Source: Hymenobacter sp. CRA2 (lineage in GTDB: Bacteria; Bacteroidota; Bacteroidia; Cytophagales; Hymenobacteraceae). Taken from it: DNA of 64,000 nucleotides. The stretch lies in assembly GCF_002007105.1 (NCBI RefSeq), contig NZ_MVBC01000003.1, forward strand, positions 124,001-188,000. Direction: 5' to 3'. Below, piece after piece: positions 35,875-43,461 of the stretch (positions are counted from its first letter, which is position 1; each line of letters begins with the position of its first letter). The notes under the pieces are model-generated. The model worked only from the letters and a program-made list of their open reading frames with translations. It made no database searches and was not told the DNA's origin. The position numbers were made by a program, and so were the translations under genes.

Positions 35875-36867
35875 ATGCCATCCTACACCATCAAGCACGT
35901 CACGCGCTACTCCTACGCGGCCGAAGTCATCGACGGCGCCAACCAGATCATGCTGTACCCTTTGGCCGATGAGCGGCTGCAGGTGGCGCGGCACGAGGTC
36001 TGCGTGTCCAGCGACGCGGGCACCCTGAAGGGCACGCCCATCGACACCTACGTGGATGCCTTCGGCAACACCGTGGGCGTATTCACCCTGCTGGAGCCCC
36101 ACACGGTGCTCGTCATCGAGTCGTCGGCCCACGTCACGACGCAGCCCATCCAGTTTCCGATGGACGAGGAGCCGGCCGAGCGGCAGTGGCAGGACCTGCA
36201 CAGCCGGCAGTTCGACCCGGCCTTTATCGACTTCCTGACCCACGAGGAGTTTAAGTCGCTGGCCGACGTCCAGGCCACTCTCCGCCAACTGACCAGTGAA
36301 GCGGAAAAGCCCCTGAAGAACGCGCTGCTGCTGTCCGAATACGTCTTTGACCACTTCGAGTACCGGCAGGGCGTGACCAACGTGGAAACCCCGGCCGAAG
36401 ACATCTGGCAGCTGAAAGCCGGCGTGTGCCAGGACTTTGCGCACATTCTGCTGGCCCTGCTGCGGCAGATTGGTATTCCGGCCCGCTACGTGAGCGGCTA
36501 CGTGTGCCCCAAGAAAGAGGAAGGCGAAGCCGAGGTGCGGGGCATTGGCGCTACCCACGCCTGGGTGGAAGCCTACATCCCCTTCTACGGCTGGCTCGGC
36601 CTCGACCCCACGAACAATACCATCGTGAACGACGGGCACGTGCGGATGGCCGTCGGGCGCAATTTCCCGGACTGCACGCCCGTGAAGGGCACGTACAAAG
36701 GCATCGGCACCCACAAGCTGCACGTGTCGGTGCAGATAGAGTACGCGAAGCCCGAGAAATCAGAAGCCCCCTCCCTGGCGCCGGCTCCCGTGTACCAGGT
36801 GCCCGACCCGGAGATGCCGGCGAATTCCTTCCGCCTCTACCAGCAGCAGATGCAACAGCAGCAATAA
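35875..36867 (+). CDS. Transglutaminase family protein, third gene of ATP-grasp operon
   Basis: A 330-residue cytoplasmic transglutaminase-like protein. The N-terminal domain begins MPSYTIKHVTRYSYAAEV, typical of the family (HxTxYxY). The catalytic domain shows KAGVCQDFAHILLALLRQIG with the Cys (about 183), ATHAWVEAYIPFYGW with the His (about 223) and LDPTNNT with the Asp (about 243). A Pro/Gln-rich tail ends QQQMQQQQ. I use the ATG ten bases after the alpha-E stop; an in-frame upstream start overlaps the previous gene. It may act as a peptidase on the operon's product. A strong terminator follows, ending the operon. Confidence 0.93.
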   Translation: MPSYTIKHVTRYSYAAEVIDGANQIMLYPLADERLQVARHEVCVSSDAGTLKGTPIDTYVDAFGNTVGVFTLLEPHTVLVIESSAHVTTQPIQFPMDEEPAERQWQDLHSRQFDPAFIDFLTHEEFKSLADVQATLRQLTSEAEKPLKNALLLSEYVFDHFEYRQGVTNVETPAEDIWQLKAGVCQDFAHILLALLRQIGIPARYVSGYVCPKKEEGEAEVRGIGATHAWVEAYIPFYGWLGLDPTNNTIVNDGHVRMAVGRNFPDCTPVKGTYKGIGTHKLHVSVQIEYAKPEKSEAPSLAPAPVYQVPDPEMPANSFRLYQQQMQQQQ

Positions 36868-36954
36868 GGCTGCGAAACCAGGCTGGCCCGCCAGTAAGAG
36901 CAGCCGCAAAGGCTAGCCACCCTGTAGTGAACAAGGCCTCAAATGAATATGGAC

Positions 36955-36990
36955 GAAAAAGCCCCGGCCTGGGTAGGCCGGGGCTTTTTC
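36955..36990. terminator. Terminator of the ATP-grasp operon
   Basis: GAAAAAGCCCCGGCCT pairs perfectly over 16 bp with AGGCCGGGGCTTTTTC around a GGGT loop. It lies between converging genes. Confidence 0.92.
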
Positions 36991-37028
36991 GTTACGCTTC
37001 TGCGCGTGTGAGCGGCTTATTTCGGCAG

Positions 37029-38159
37029 CTACTTCGGGATTGAAAGGGCTTTCTTAGGGTGCGTTTTATTGCCGGGCTTGCCCCGTGAAGGGCCCTGCGG
37101 CACCTCCTTAAGCCGGCGCTGACCGGGAGCATAAGTGCCCCTTGAGAGCTTAGCGCCGGGGCCTGTATGAAACCATACCCGGGAGCTAAATGGGTCGAAA
37201 ACTACTTGCTGGGCGTCAACCAGAAAGGAAGCACCAATCTGCGCGGCCGGAATAGCCCAGGTGCCAATGCCCGCGCATCCATGGGCCGCAGTTCCTTCTT
37301 TGACGATGATAAAAGCACCACGCTCAATGAGCACGGGCTGGCCATCCGTGCCGGTTATTTCGAAGCTATATCCCGGGCCGAGCCGGTAAGCCGTGCCTTT
37401 TTCATGCTCGCCGCTACAGGTGGACAGCATAACATTCGGGACGGGTACCAGAGCCACGCCGGCAGCCTGCAGAGCCGCAAAAAACGCGCGGTTAACGTTG
37501 ACGGTGTGGGGATACACGCTGTCGTCATAACCGGGGTCAATCTGGGCTACCGCCGCGACGCGCCCTATTCTGACCGGCACCGTCGGCACATTGATGGTGG
37601 TGGCTGGATCGAGCAAGCGGCTAAACTGGTCGGCGTAATACCCCGCGGTGGAAACCGGCTTAAATCCCGCCTTGAGTAGGTCGGCGTCCTGGCAAAACGC
37701 CTGCCGGGTCGACTTATAGAGGAACTTGTTCGCGTAGTCCAGGGTGAAAATGAACTCCATGAAAAAGTCGGTGCCCAGTATGCCCGCCTGCTGAAGCCCT
37801 AGGTCGGTAACGGTGGTCTTGCGGGCCAGCAGCTTTACCCCACCCGTGCGACCAAAGAAATCAAACTGGTCAAAGAAATAGGGCTGTTCGTAGATCATAG
37901 CAGCCCCATTCGTCGGCACGGGCTTCACCCCATTTTTAAATCCCGCCGGGTCTATTGACGAGATGTTGCTCCCAAAGTCGAGCACGAATTCGCCCTCGGC
38001 CGCGCCCATTTTCACCGGAATGTAGGGCATCTGCCGTGCAATAGTTATGTCGCGCCTCTCGCCAAAGCAAGCCGGGAGGACACTCGCCGTCTGCGCGTTA
38101 GCACCGACCGTGAAAGCTGGCAGCATGAGCAGGATAATGGTGTGAAGAACAGTCCTCAT
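37029..38159 (-). CDS. Exported retropepsin-like protein
   Basis: A 376-residue exported protein with a signal peptide (about 1-23, ending VGANAQ). It resembles aspartic proteases of the retropepsin-like type: IPVKMGAAEGEFVLDFGSN has an Asp in a DFGS motif where DTG or DSG is usual, and QQAGILGTDFF matches the flap-side hydrophobic-Gly motif. A second region, VAQIDPGYDDSVYP near residue 205, could supply another Asp. The basic Pro/Lys-rich tail (SRGKPGNKTHPKK) is unusual. Whether it is an active protease is uncertain because of the altered motif. It is convergent with the ATP-grasp operon. Confidence 0.7.
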   Translation of the reverse strand: MRTVLHTIILLMLPAFTVGANAQTASVLPACFGERRDITIARQMPYIPVKMGAAEGEFVLDFGSNISSIDPAGFKNGVKPVPTNGAAMIYEQPYFFDQFDFFGRTGGVKLLARKTTVTDLGLQQAGILGTDFFMEFIFTLDYANKFLYKSTRQAFCQDADLLKAGFKPVSTAGYYADQFSRLLDPATTINVPTVPVRIGRVAAVAQIDPGYDDSVYPHTVNVNRAFFAALQAAGVALVPVPNVMLSTCSGEHEKGTAYRLGPGYSFEITGTDGQPVLIERGAFIIVKEGTAAHGCAGIGTWAIPAAQIGASFLVDAQQVVFDPFSSRVWFHTGPGAKLSRGTYAPGQRRLKEVPQGPSRGKPGNKTHPKKALSIPK

Positions 38160-38459
38160 GTCGGCGAGGGGGTTGGGTTGTTAAATCTACCTTTTCTTGC
38201 CCTTGTGCCCGGCGGCCTGGCCTAGTGAAGGCCCGATTCACCTAACATAGCCCACTATCTTGCCATCAGTGGGAAGAGTAATCACTACCAGCAACTGGTG
38301 CGGCACAGGTACTGCAGCGGGATGGGGCTACCGGCTCAACCACAAACACCGCCTGAGTTGCATGGACAAGAATGCAGCGACCTTCAGCTGCCACTAATGC
38401 TTGTTTGCCGATGGGCCGCAAACCCCACTAAATTAAACGCCAACATACCTGAAGCTCCT
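38160..38459. other. 300-bp divergent intergenic region
   Basis: Presumed promoter region for the retropepsin-like gene and the SnoaL-like gene. I see no gene, repeat or clear promoter match in it. Confidence 0.4.
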
Positions 38460-38807
38460 ATGCCAGAAACCAACAAAACCATACTAGAAAAGGCCAACGC
38501 CGCCATCACGGCCGGCGACTACGAAGGCTTCCTGGCCCACTGCACCGAGGATACTGAGTGGACTTTTGTGGGCGAGCAGACGCTGCGGGGCAAGCAGGCG
38601 GTGCGGCAGTGGATGGCCACCGCGTACCAGCAGCCGCCCCGGTTTCGGGTCGAGCACCTGATTGCGGAGGAGGACTTTGTGACGGCGCTCGGTACCATCA
38701 CGCTGCCGGACGAAAGCGGGGCAGCGGTTGAACATACCTATTGCGACGTCTGGCGGTTTCGCGACGGTAAAATGGCCGAGCTAAGGGCTTTCGTCATCAA
38801 GCCCTAG
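38460..38807 (+). CDS. SnoaL-like / NTF2-fold protein
   Basis: A 115-residue protein with the NTF2/SnoaL fold. The pattern ILEKANAAITAGDYEGFLAH, DTEWTFVGEQTLRGKQAVRQ, then VEHTYCDVWRFRDGKMAELR is typical: alpha-helical start, EW..G...GK.AV and W.F.DGKI. Many homologues are annotated as ketosteroid isomerase-like. The ATG giving MPETNKTIL is chosen because upstream residues in the frame do not fit the fold. Substrate is unknown; no neighbour suggests one. Confidence 0.85.
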   Translation: MPETNKTILEKANAAITAGDYEGFLAHCTEDTEWTFVGEQTLRGKQAVRQWMATAYQQPPRFRVEHLIAEEDFVTALGTITLPDESGAAVEHTYCDVWRFRDGKMAELRAFVIKP

Positions 38808-38944
38808 CTTTAGGCGAAGAGCTTTTCACCGGATGCGGGGATTGGTGTTCGGACCCGACCTGCCGGTAGAGAACCTGAAGCACAAGCAGCTCCCGGAACG
38901 CGTGACACCGCATTACACGCGGCAACTACCGCTTCTGAAGTCCG

Positions 38945-39027
38945 TTGTAGACTTCGTTTAACTGAGAAAGAAATAAGTACACAAACCCTTGTAGACTTAT
39001 TCTATCCTACTAACACAAAGTCTACAC
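38945..39027 (+). promoter_or_regulatory. TGTAGACTT boxes upstream of XRE regulator
   Basis: TTGTAGACTT occurs at 38945-38954 and again at 38989-38998; an inverted copy AAGTCTACA lies at 39018-39026, two bases before the start codon. The second and third boxes face each other with a 19-base spacer. This is a plausible operator, possibly for autoregulation by the HTH protein directly downstream (inference). Confidence 0.5.
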
Positions 39028-39028
39028 G

Positions 39029-39643
39029 ATGCCTCGCGCTCCTTTATCGACTGATACCGCTGTGGCTCTGCTGCGGGGATATTTCCACCTGAGTCAGCAG
39101 GAGGTAGCGGCGTGGCTGGGCATTAGCAAAGCCCAGGCGGGCCACCTCGAATCGGGCCGGCGCGGGCTCAGCGAAGCCGCGGCTGAAGCCCTGGCCCCGC
39201 TGCTGCGGCAGTTGCCGCCTAGCAGCCCCGCTCCTACTGTGCTGCGCCTGGCCTCGTTGGCGGTTCCGGCGCCCGTTATGGCCCTGGCCTCGCCCGAGGC
39301 CGCCCCGCTCCAAGCTCGTCTTGACTATTGCCAGCAGCACGCCCAGCGCCTGCGCCGGCAACTCCGGCCTCTGGAAACCCAGGCCACCGTGGCCGCCCGC
39401 TGGACCGCAACTCTGCCCGCGCTGCGCGCCGCCCTCCCGCCCGACCCCGGCCCGGCGGCCAAGCCCGATCCGGCTACCGACTGGCCGGCCTGGCTTACCT
39501 GGTTTCGGCACCGCTGGCTGGATCAGCGCTGCACCGCCCTACCGCCCGATCTGAGCGCCCGTTACCACCTGTTGCGCCTGCAGGCCGAAGCCCTGGAAGC
39601 AGAAGCGGCGGCGCTGCAAGCCTTGCTGGCAGCAGGGGCCTAG
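39029..39643 (+). CDS. XRE family HTH regulator
   Basis: A 204-residue DNA-binding protein. Residues about 12-60 form a Cro/C1-type helix-turn-helix: LLRGYFHLSQQEVAAWLGIS, KAQAGHLESGRRGLSEAAAE. The rest (about 65-200) is Ala/Pro/Leu-rich, with a helical region that may mediate dimerisation and no recognised domain. Start is the ATG immediately after the third TGTAGACTT-type box, so bound protein would probably block its own expression. The GC content of its coding part is very high. Targets other than itself are unknown. Confidence 0.82.
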   Translation: MPRAPLSTDTAVALLRGYFHLSQQEVAAWLGISKAQAGHLESGRRGLSEAAAEALAPLLRQLPPSSPAPTVLRLASLAVPAPVMALASPEAAPLQARLDYCQQHAQRLRRQLRPLETQATVAARWTATLPALRAALPPDPGPAAKPDPATDWPAWLTWFRHRWLDQRCTALPPDLSARYHLLRLQAEALEAEAAALQALLAAGA

Positions 39644-39751
39644 CCGTCCGCTGCGGGTGTGGGTAGCCGGGGCTTTTTTGTGGCCACCCGGCACGGGTAA
39701 GCCGGCCAATGCGCCGCCACGTCCGCAGCCATCCGTTCTCGTTGCCAACGG

Positions 39752-40816
39752 CTATTCTATTGCCAGTTGCTGCGTTGCCGAGTACCCCCCGGCTTGCACG
39801 CGTATGGTATACAGCCCGGCTGCCAGCGCGCTGACCTCCACCTGGGTTTGGGTAGGGGCACCGTCCGGGTTCAATGACAACGCTTGGGTCCGGACCGGCT
39901 GACCAAGGTTGTTGAGGAGGGTGACCTGCGCGGTGCGTTCGGCCGCCAGCGCGGGCAGGCATAGGGTGAAGGCGCGTTGGGCAGGGTTCGGGAACACCTC
40001 GATGCGGCCCGCCCGCTGGCCTTGGTGCGTGGCCAGGATGGCAGCAGGCGTGAAGGTGTAGGTCTGGCCCGCGGCCGGGCGGGTATTGATGGTATTTACC
40101 GGCGCAGTGGCGGTGGTATTATCAACGATGGCTGGGCTGGCCGAGGCATTCGTCAGCGAAATAAAGTTGCCGCGGCCGCTCACCGTTGCCGAGCCGCCAT
40201 CAAGCCCGATAGAGGCACTGGCGGTGCTGCTGTCGAAGGGCCCCGCTTCCGGGCGGTACACAAACTGAACGACATTGGTGGTTTCGTACAGCTTTACCTG
40301 AAACGAGAGGCTGGGCGCAGTAGCCGCGAAGCCGTCGGCCCAGTTGAGCCACTCGAAGGTGAACACTCGGTTGGGCGCAGCGCCCGAAACGGCGTACGAG
40401 GCCGTACCGTTTACGCCGGTCATGTCGTCGTAGAAGGGGGCAATGGTGGTCAGGCCCATGCCCAGAGCGTTGATGGACTGGGAGTACGTGCTGCTGCCCC
40501 GCAGATCAATGTAGCCATCGGTAGTAGCCTGCAGCGTGGTGACAGCGCGGCCACCGTACGTAAAGGCGAATGGCAGGGAAATGTTGGTGGAAATAGCGTC
40601 GTTGGCCGACAAATTACTGACCGGTGTGCCGCCTGACAGGGGTGTAAAAGTGCCATTACTAGCCGCAAACTGATACCTGGACACGTCCTGCGCCTGGCTG
40701 GGCTGGATTGCTGCCAGGGTTGTCGCCAAAGCCAACAGGCAGGCAGATGACCATAAGTGAGCGGAGGTAAGCTGCACTGGCTTCCGTGCGAAAAGAGGTG
40801 GGATGAAGTTTGTCAT
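39752..40816 (-). CDS. T9SS-sorted secreted protein, unknown N-terminal domain
   Basis: A 354-residue exported protein. The ATG giving MTNFIPPLFARKP is chosen; a hydrophobic signal (LWSSACLLALATTLAAIQPSQAQ) ends near residue 43. Residues 45-265 are rich in Ser, Thr, Ala and Gly with beta-type patterns (FAFTYGGRAVTTLQATTDGYI, FEWLNWADGF, VQFVYRPEAGPFDSSTASA), typical of secreted lectin-like or adhesin domains. The last 80 residues are a T9SS sorting domain (RIEVFPNPAQRAFTL, GLYTIRVQAGGYSATQQLAIE). No catalytic motif was found. An in-frame upstream extension was rejected because it adds unrelated residues before the signal. Confidence 0.82.
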   Translation of the reverse strand: MTNFIPPLFARKPVQLTSAHLWSSACLLALATTLAAIQPSQAQDVSRYQFAASNGTFTPLSGGTPVSNLSANDAISTNISLPFAFTYGGRAVTTLQATTDGYIDLRGSSTYSQSINALGMGLTTIAPFYDDMTGVNGTASYAVSGAAPNRVFTFEWLNWADGFAATAPSLSFQVKLYETTNVVQFVYRPEAGPFDSSTASASIGLDGGSATVSGRGNFISLTNASASPAIVDNTTATAPVNTINTRPAAGQTYTFTPAAILATHQGQRAGRIEVFPNPAQRAFTLCLPALAAERTAQVTLLNNLGQPVRTQALSLNPDGAPTQTQVEVSALAAGLYTIRVQAGGYSATQQLAIE

Positions 40817-41232
40817 AGCTGTGTGTTGAACGTGAATTATGAATATATAAATAAAATGTATAACAATGGTCATTACCAGACCTTTAATCTGATTTGGAAC
40901 TGAGCAGAACACTCGATTACGAAGCGTGCCAGCCGCTGCCTGTGGCTCAGCTACGAGCACTCCTCCAAGTACCAGTGCCCAGTTCTTCCCGGCTGAAAGC
41001 ATTAACTAGTTTTTTATAATTTTTGATTTAATTTTTTTAACTATTACTTGCATCCATACAAACCCAAGCACGTATAGCACCAGTCCAGCTTCTCTGGTTT
41101 ACGGAGCAGGTGGTCTTTACGTGTAGCCTAAGCCGGCAACAAGGCCTTGCCTAGGAGCTACACGGCACACACTACGGCTATTTCCAGCTCGGGCAGCCTT
41201 CTGGTCCATTCCTCACCCACAACCATTCTCCT
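40817..41232. other. 416-bp AT-rich divergent region
   Basis: This region contains long A/T stretches (for example TTTTTTATAATTTTTGATTT near 41010) and should drive the T9SS gene (minus) and the small basic gene (plus). No gene or repeat was recognised. Confidence 0.5.
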
Positions 41233-41445
41233 ATGAAACTTGCTACTCTGTTACTGCTGCTGATTTCGGCCACCTTCGTTTCTACCGCTGCCACGCTGCC
41301 CGACGAGCCCAGCAAAGCACCGGCCGAAACCAGCAAGGCCAAGGTGCAGAAAGCCAAGAAGCTTCGGGCGCCGCTGTTTGCGCCGCGCAAAAAGAAAGAG
41401 TCGTCCTACTCGCGGGCGATGCGGCGCAACGAGCTGCTACGCTGA
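41233..41445 (+). CDS. Small basic exported protein
   Basis: A 70-residue protein with a signal peptide (MKLATLLLLLISATFVSTAA) and a short mature part rich in Lys and Arg (KAKVQKAKKLRAPLFAPRKK, RAMRRNELLR). No family is recognised. The signal peptide and ATG context make it likely to be real. It lies 27 bp before the OsmC gene in the same direction and may be co-transcribed. Confidence 0.6.
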   Translation: MKLATLLLLLISATFVSTAATLPDEPSKAPAETSKAKVQKAKKLRAPLFAPRKKKESSYSRAMRRNELLR

Positions 41446-41472
41446 TTGTGCTGTCTTGGCGCCTGAAGTGGT

Positions 41473-41868
41473 ATGCACATATCTGCCCGCATCCAAAGTG
41501 CCGCCGGACAGCTGCAGCCCTCAGTGCAAACCAACGGCGCAGCCCAAACCCTCTCCCTGCTGCCCAAGCCCACGGGCGAGGGCTCGGCCGTGAACGGCGG
41601 AGAGTTGCTGTTGCTCGCCCTGGCCACCTGCTTCTGCAACGACCTGTACCGCGAAGCCGCCAAACGCAACCTGAAGCTGACCAGCGTGACGGTTGAGTGC
41701 TCCGCAGAATTCGGCGCGGCCGGCGAGCCTGGCACCAACTTTCGGTACCAGGCTCAAGCGACGGCAGATGCGTCTGCAGCCGAAATCGAGGCGTTGATCC
41801 AGCACACGGATCGGGTAGCAGAAATTCACAATACCCTGCGCCGCGGCGTAGCCATTACCCTAACCTGA
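41473..41868 (+). CDS. OsmC family protein
   Basis: A 131-residue OsmC/Ohr-like protein, a family that reduces organic peroxides through a Cys pair or acts as a general stress protein. The core helix LALATCFCNDLYREAAKRNL carries Cys at about 54 and 56; AEIEALIQHTDRVAEIHNTL matches the C-terminal helix. It belongs to the shorter OsmC-like group rather than true Ohr, and the usual second catalytic Cys position is not clear, so peroxidase activity is uncertain. Confidence 0.86.
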   Translation: MHISARIQSAAGQLQPSVQTNGAAQTLSLLPKPTGEGSAVNGGELLLLALATCFCNDLYREAAKRNLKLTSVTVECSAEFGAAGEPGTNFRYQAQATADASAAEIEALIQHTDRVAEIHNTLRRGVAITLT

Positions 41869-41970
41869 TTGCGGCGCGCCTACTACCACGAAGAAGCTCT
41901 TTTTCGACGTAGCGGCCCGCTACGCGCTCCAGGCTGCGGTTTGCGGCATTCGCCGTAGTTTAGGCGCCTC

Positions 41971-43320
41971 ATGCGCCGTTTGTTCTTGTTTCTGGCCGGA
42001 TTAGCCGGTTTTGCCTTCGCCGCTTCGGCCCAGACTACCCCGCCCGCCGCCCCGCCGCCCTTGCCCGCTGCCCCCGCCGACTGGCTGGTGCGCGAGCTGG
42101 ACAACTCCCCCATTCTGCGCCAGCACCACGCCGGCCTGCAGCTCACCGATGTTGCTACGGGCGAGAGTCTGGTAGCGTGGCACGCCGAGAAGTATTTTGT
42201 GCCAGCCAGCACCCAGAAGCTGCTCACGCTCTACACCGCCTTGCGCATCCTGCCCGATTCGGTGCCCGCCCTACGTTACGTGGTGCACGGCGACACCCTG
42301 CTGTTCCGCGGCACCGCCGACCCCAGCTTTTTGCACGGCGACATTCCCAGCACGCGCGCCTACCAGTTGCTGCAGCGCTGGCCCGGCAAGCTCGCCTACG
42401 CCGAAACGCCCATGGCCGACGCCAAACTGGGCCCGGGCTGGAGCTGGGACGACTACCCGTATTATTTCCAGCCTGAGCGGGGCTCCTTTCCCATCTACGG
42501 CCACACCGTGCGCTTCTACTACCGCAAGCCCGGCCTGGGCGTGGCGGTGCGCCCGGCGTGGTTTAACTCAGCCATCCGCAAGGCCGCCCGCGGCACCAGC
42601 AGCCCCGACCACGTGCAACGCGAGCTGGAAGCCAACCGCTACACCTGGTACCCCGCCCCGAAGCCCTGGGTTGATGAAGTGCCCTTCCGCACCGACCGCA
42701 ACCTGCTGCTCACGCTGCTGCGCGACACCCTGAAGCGCCCGGTACAAGCCGCCCGCTGGCGCCTGCGCCCCGGCGAAACGCCCCGCACCTACTACGGCCT
42801 GAACGTGGACTCGCTGCTGCGGCGCTGCATCCGCGTCAGCGACAATTTCCTGGCCGAGCAAACCCTGCTGCTCTGCTCCGCCCAGCTCGGCCACGACACG
42901 CTGAGCATTGCCCGCACCATCGGGTACGTGCGCCGGCAAGGCTGGCTGCGCGAGCTACCCGATTCCGTGGCCTGGGTTGACGGCTCGGGCCTCTCACGCC
43001 AGAACCTCACGACTCCGCGCAACCAAGTGGCCCTGCTACTAAAGCTGTACCAGCTCGTGCCGGAGCCGCGCCTGTTCAATCTCCTGGCCGCCGGCGGCCG
43101 CCAAGGCACGCTCAAACGCGCCTACCGCGACCCGCAGGGTCCGTGGCTGTGGGGCAAAACCGGCACCCTCACCAACAACCACAACCTCTGCGGCTACCTG
43201 CGCACCCGCTCGGGCCGCCTGCTGGCCTTTAGCTTCCTCAACAACAACCACTTGGCCGAAACCACCGTCATCCGCCGCGAAATGGAGCGGATTCTGACCA
43301 TGACGCGCGAGCAGCTGTGA
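41971..43320 (+). CDS. dacB: D-alanyl-D-alanine carboxypeptidase (PBP4/DacB type)
   Basis: A 449-residue periplasmic penicillin-binding protein of the S13 family that trims or cuts peptidoglycan cross-links. Signal peptide 1-21 (ending ASAQ). Active-site motifs are STQK (Ser at 80, Lys at 83) in VPASTQKLLTLYTAL, SDN in RVSDNFLAEQTLL, and KTG in WGKTGTLTNNHNLCGYL. Between them lies the long insert typical of the family. Length is slightly below that of E. coli DacB. It is convergent with the restriction gene, with a palindromic repeat between them. Confidence 0.94.
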   Translation: MRRLFLFLAGLAGFAFAASAQTTPPAAPPPLPAAPADWLVRELDNSPILRQHHAGLQLTDVATGESLVAWHAEKYFVPASTQKLLTLYTALRILPDSVPALRYVVHGDTLLFRGTADPSFLHGDIPSTRAYQLLQRWPGKLAYAETPMADAKLGPGWSWDDYPYYFQPERGSFPIYGHTVRFYYRKPGLGVAVRPAWFNSAIRKAARGTSSPDHVQRELEANRYTWYPAPKPWVDEVPFRTDRNLLLTLLRDTLKRPVQAARWRLRPGETPRTYYGLNVDSLLRRCIRVSDNFLAEQTLLLCSAQLGHDTLSIARTIGYVRRQGWLRELPDSVAWVDGSGLSRQNLTTPRNQVALLLKLYQLVPEPRLFNLLAAGGRQGTLKRAYRDPQGPWLWGKTGTLTNNHNLCGYLRTRSGRLLAFSFLNNNHLAETTVIRREMERILTMTREQL

Positions 43321-43340
43321 GTTGTAGTTGTAGCTGTCTG

Positions 43341-43429
43341 TGTCATCCTGAGCGCAGCGAAGGACCTTCTCACGTTTGGATACATTACTATCTGACGTGA
43401 GAAGGTCCTTCGCTGCGCTTAGGATGACA
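43341..43429. repeat. 35-bp inverted repeat between dacB and res
   Basis: The arm 43341-43375 (begins TGTCATCCTGAGCGCAGCGA) pairs with 43395-43429 at 34 of 35 positions around a 19-base loop. It is REP-like and sits between two converging genes, so it can also act as a bidirectional terminator. Confidence 0.88.
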
Positions 43430-43461
43430 GATGAAACACGGCAGATGAAGGATGCCGCCAG

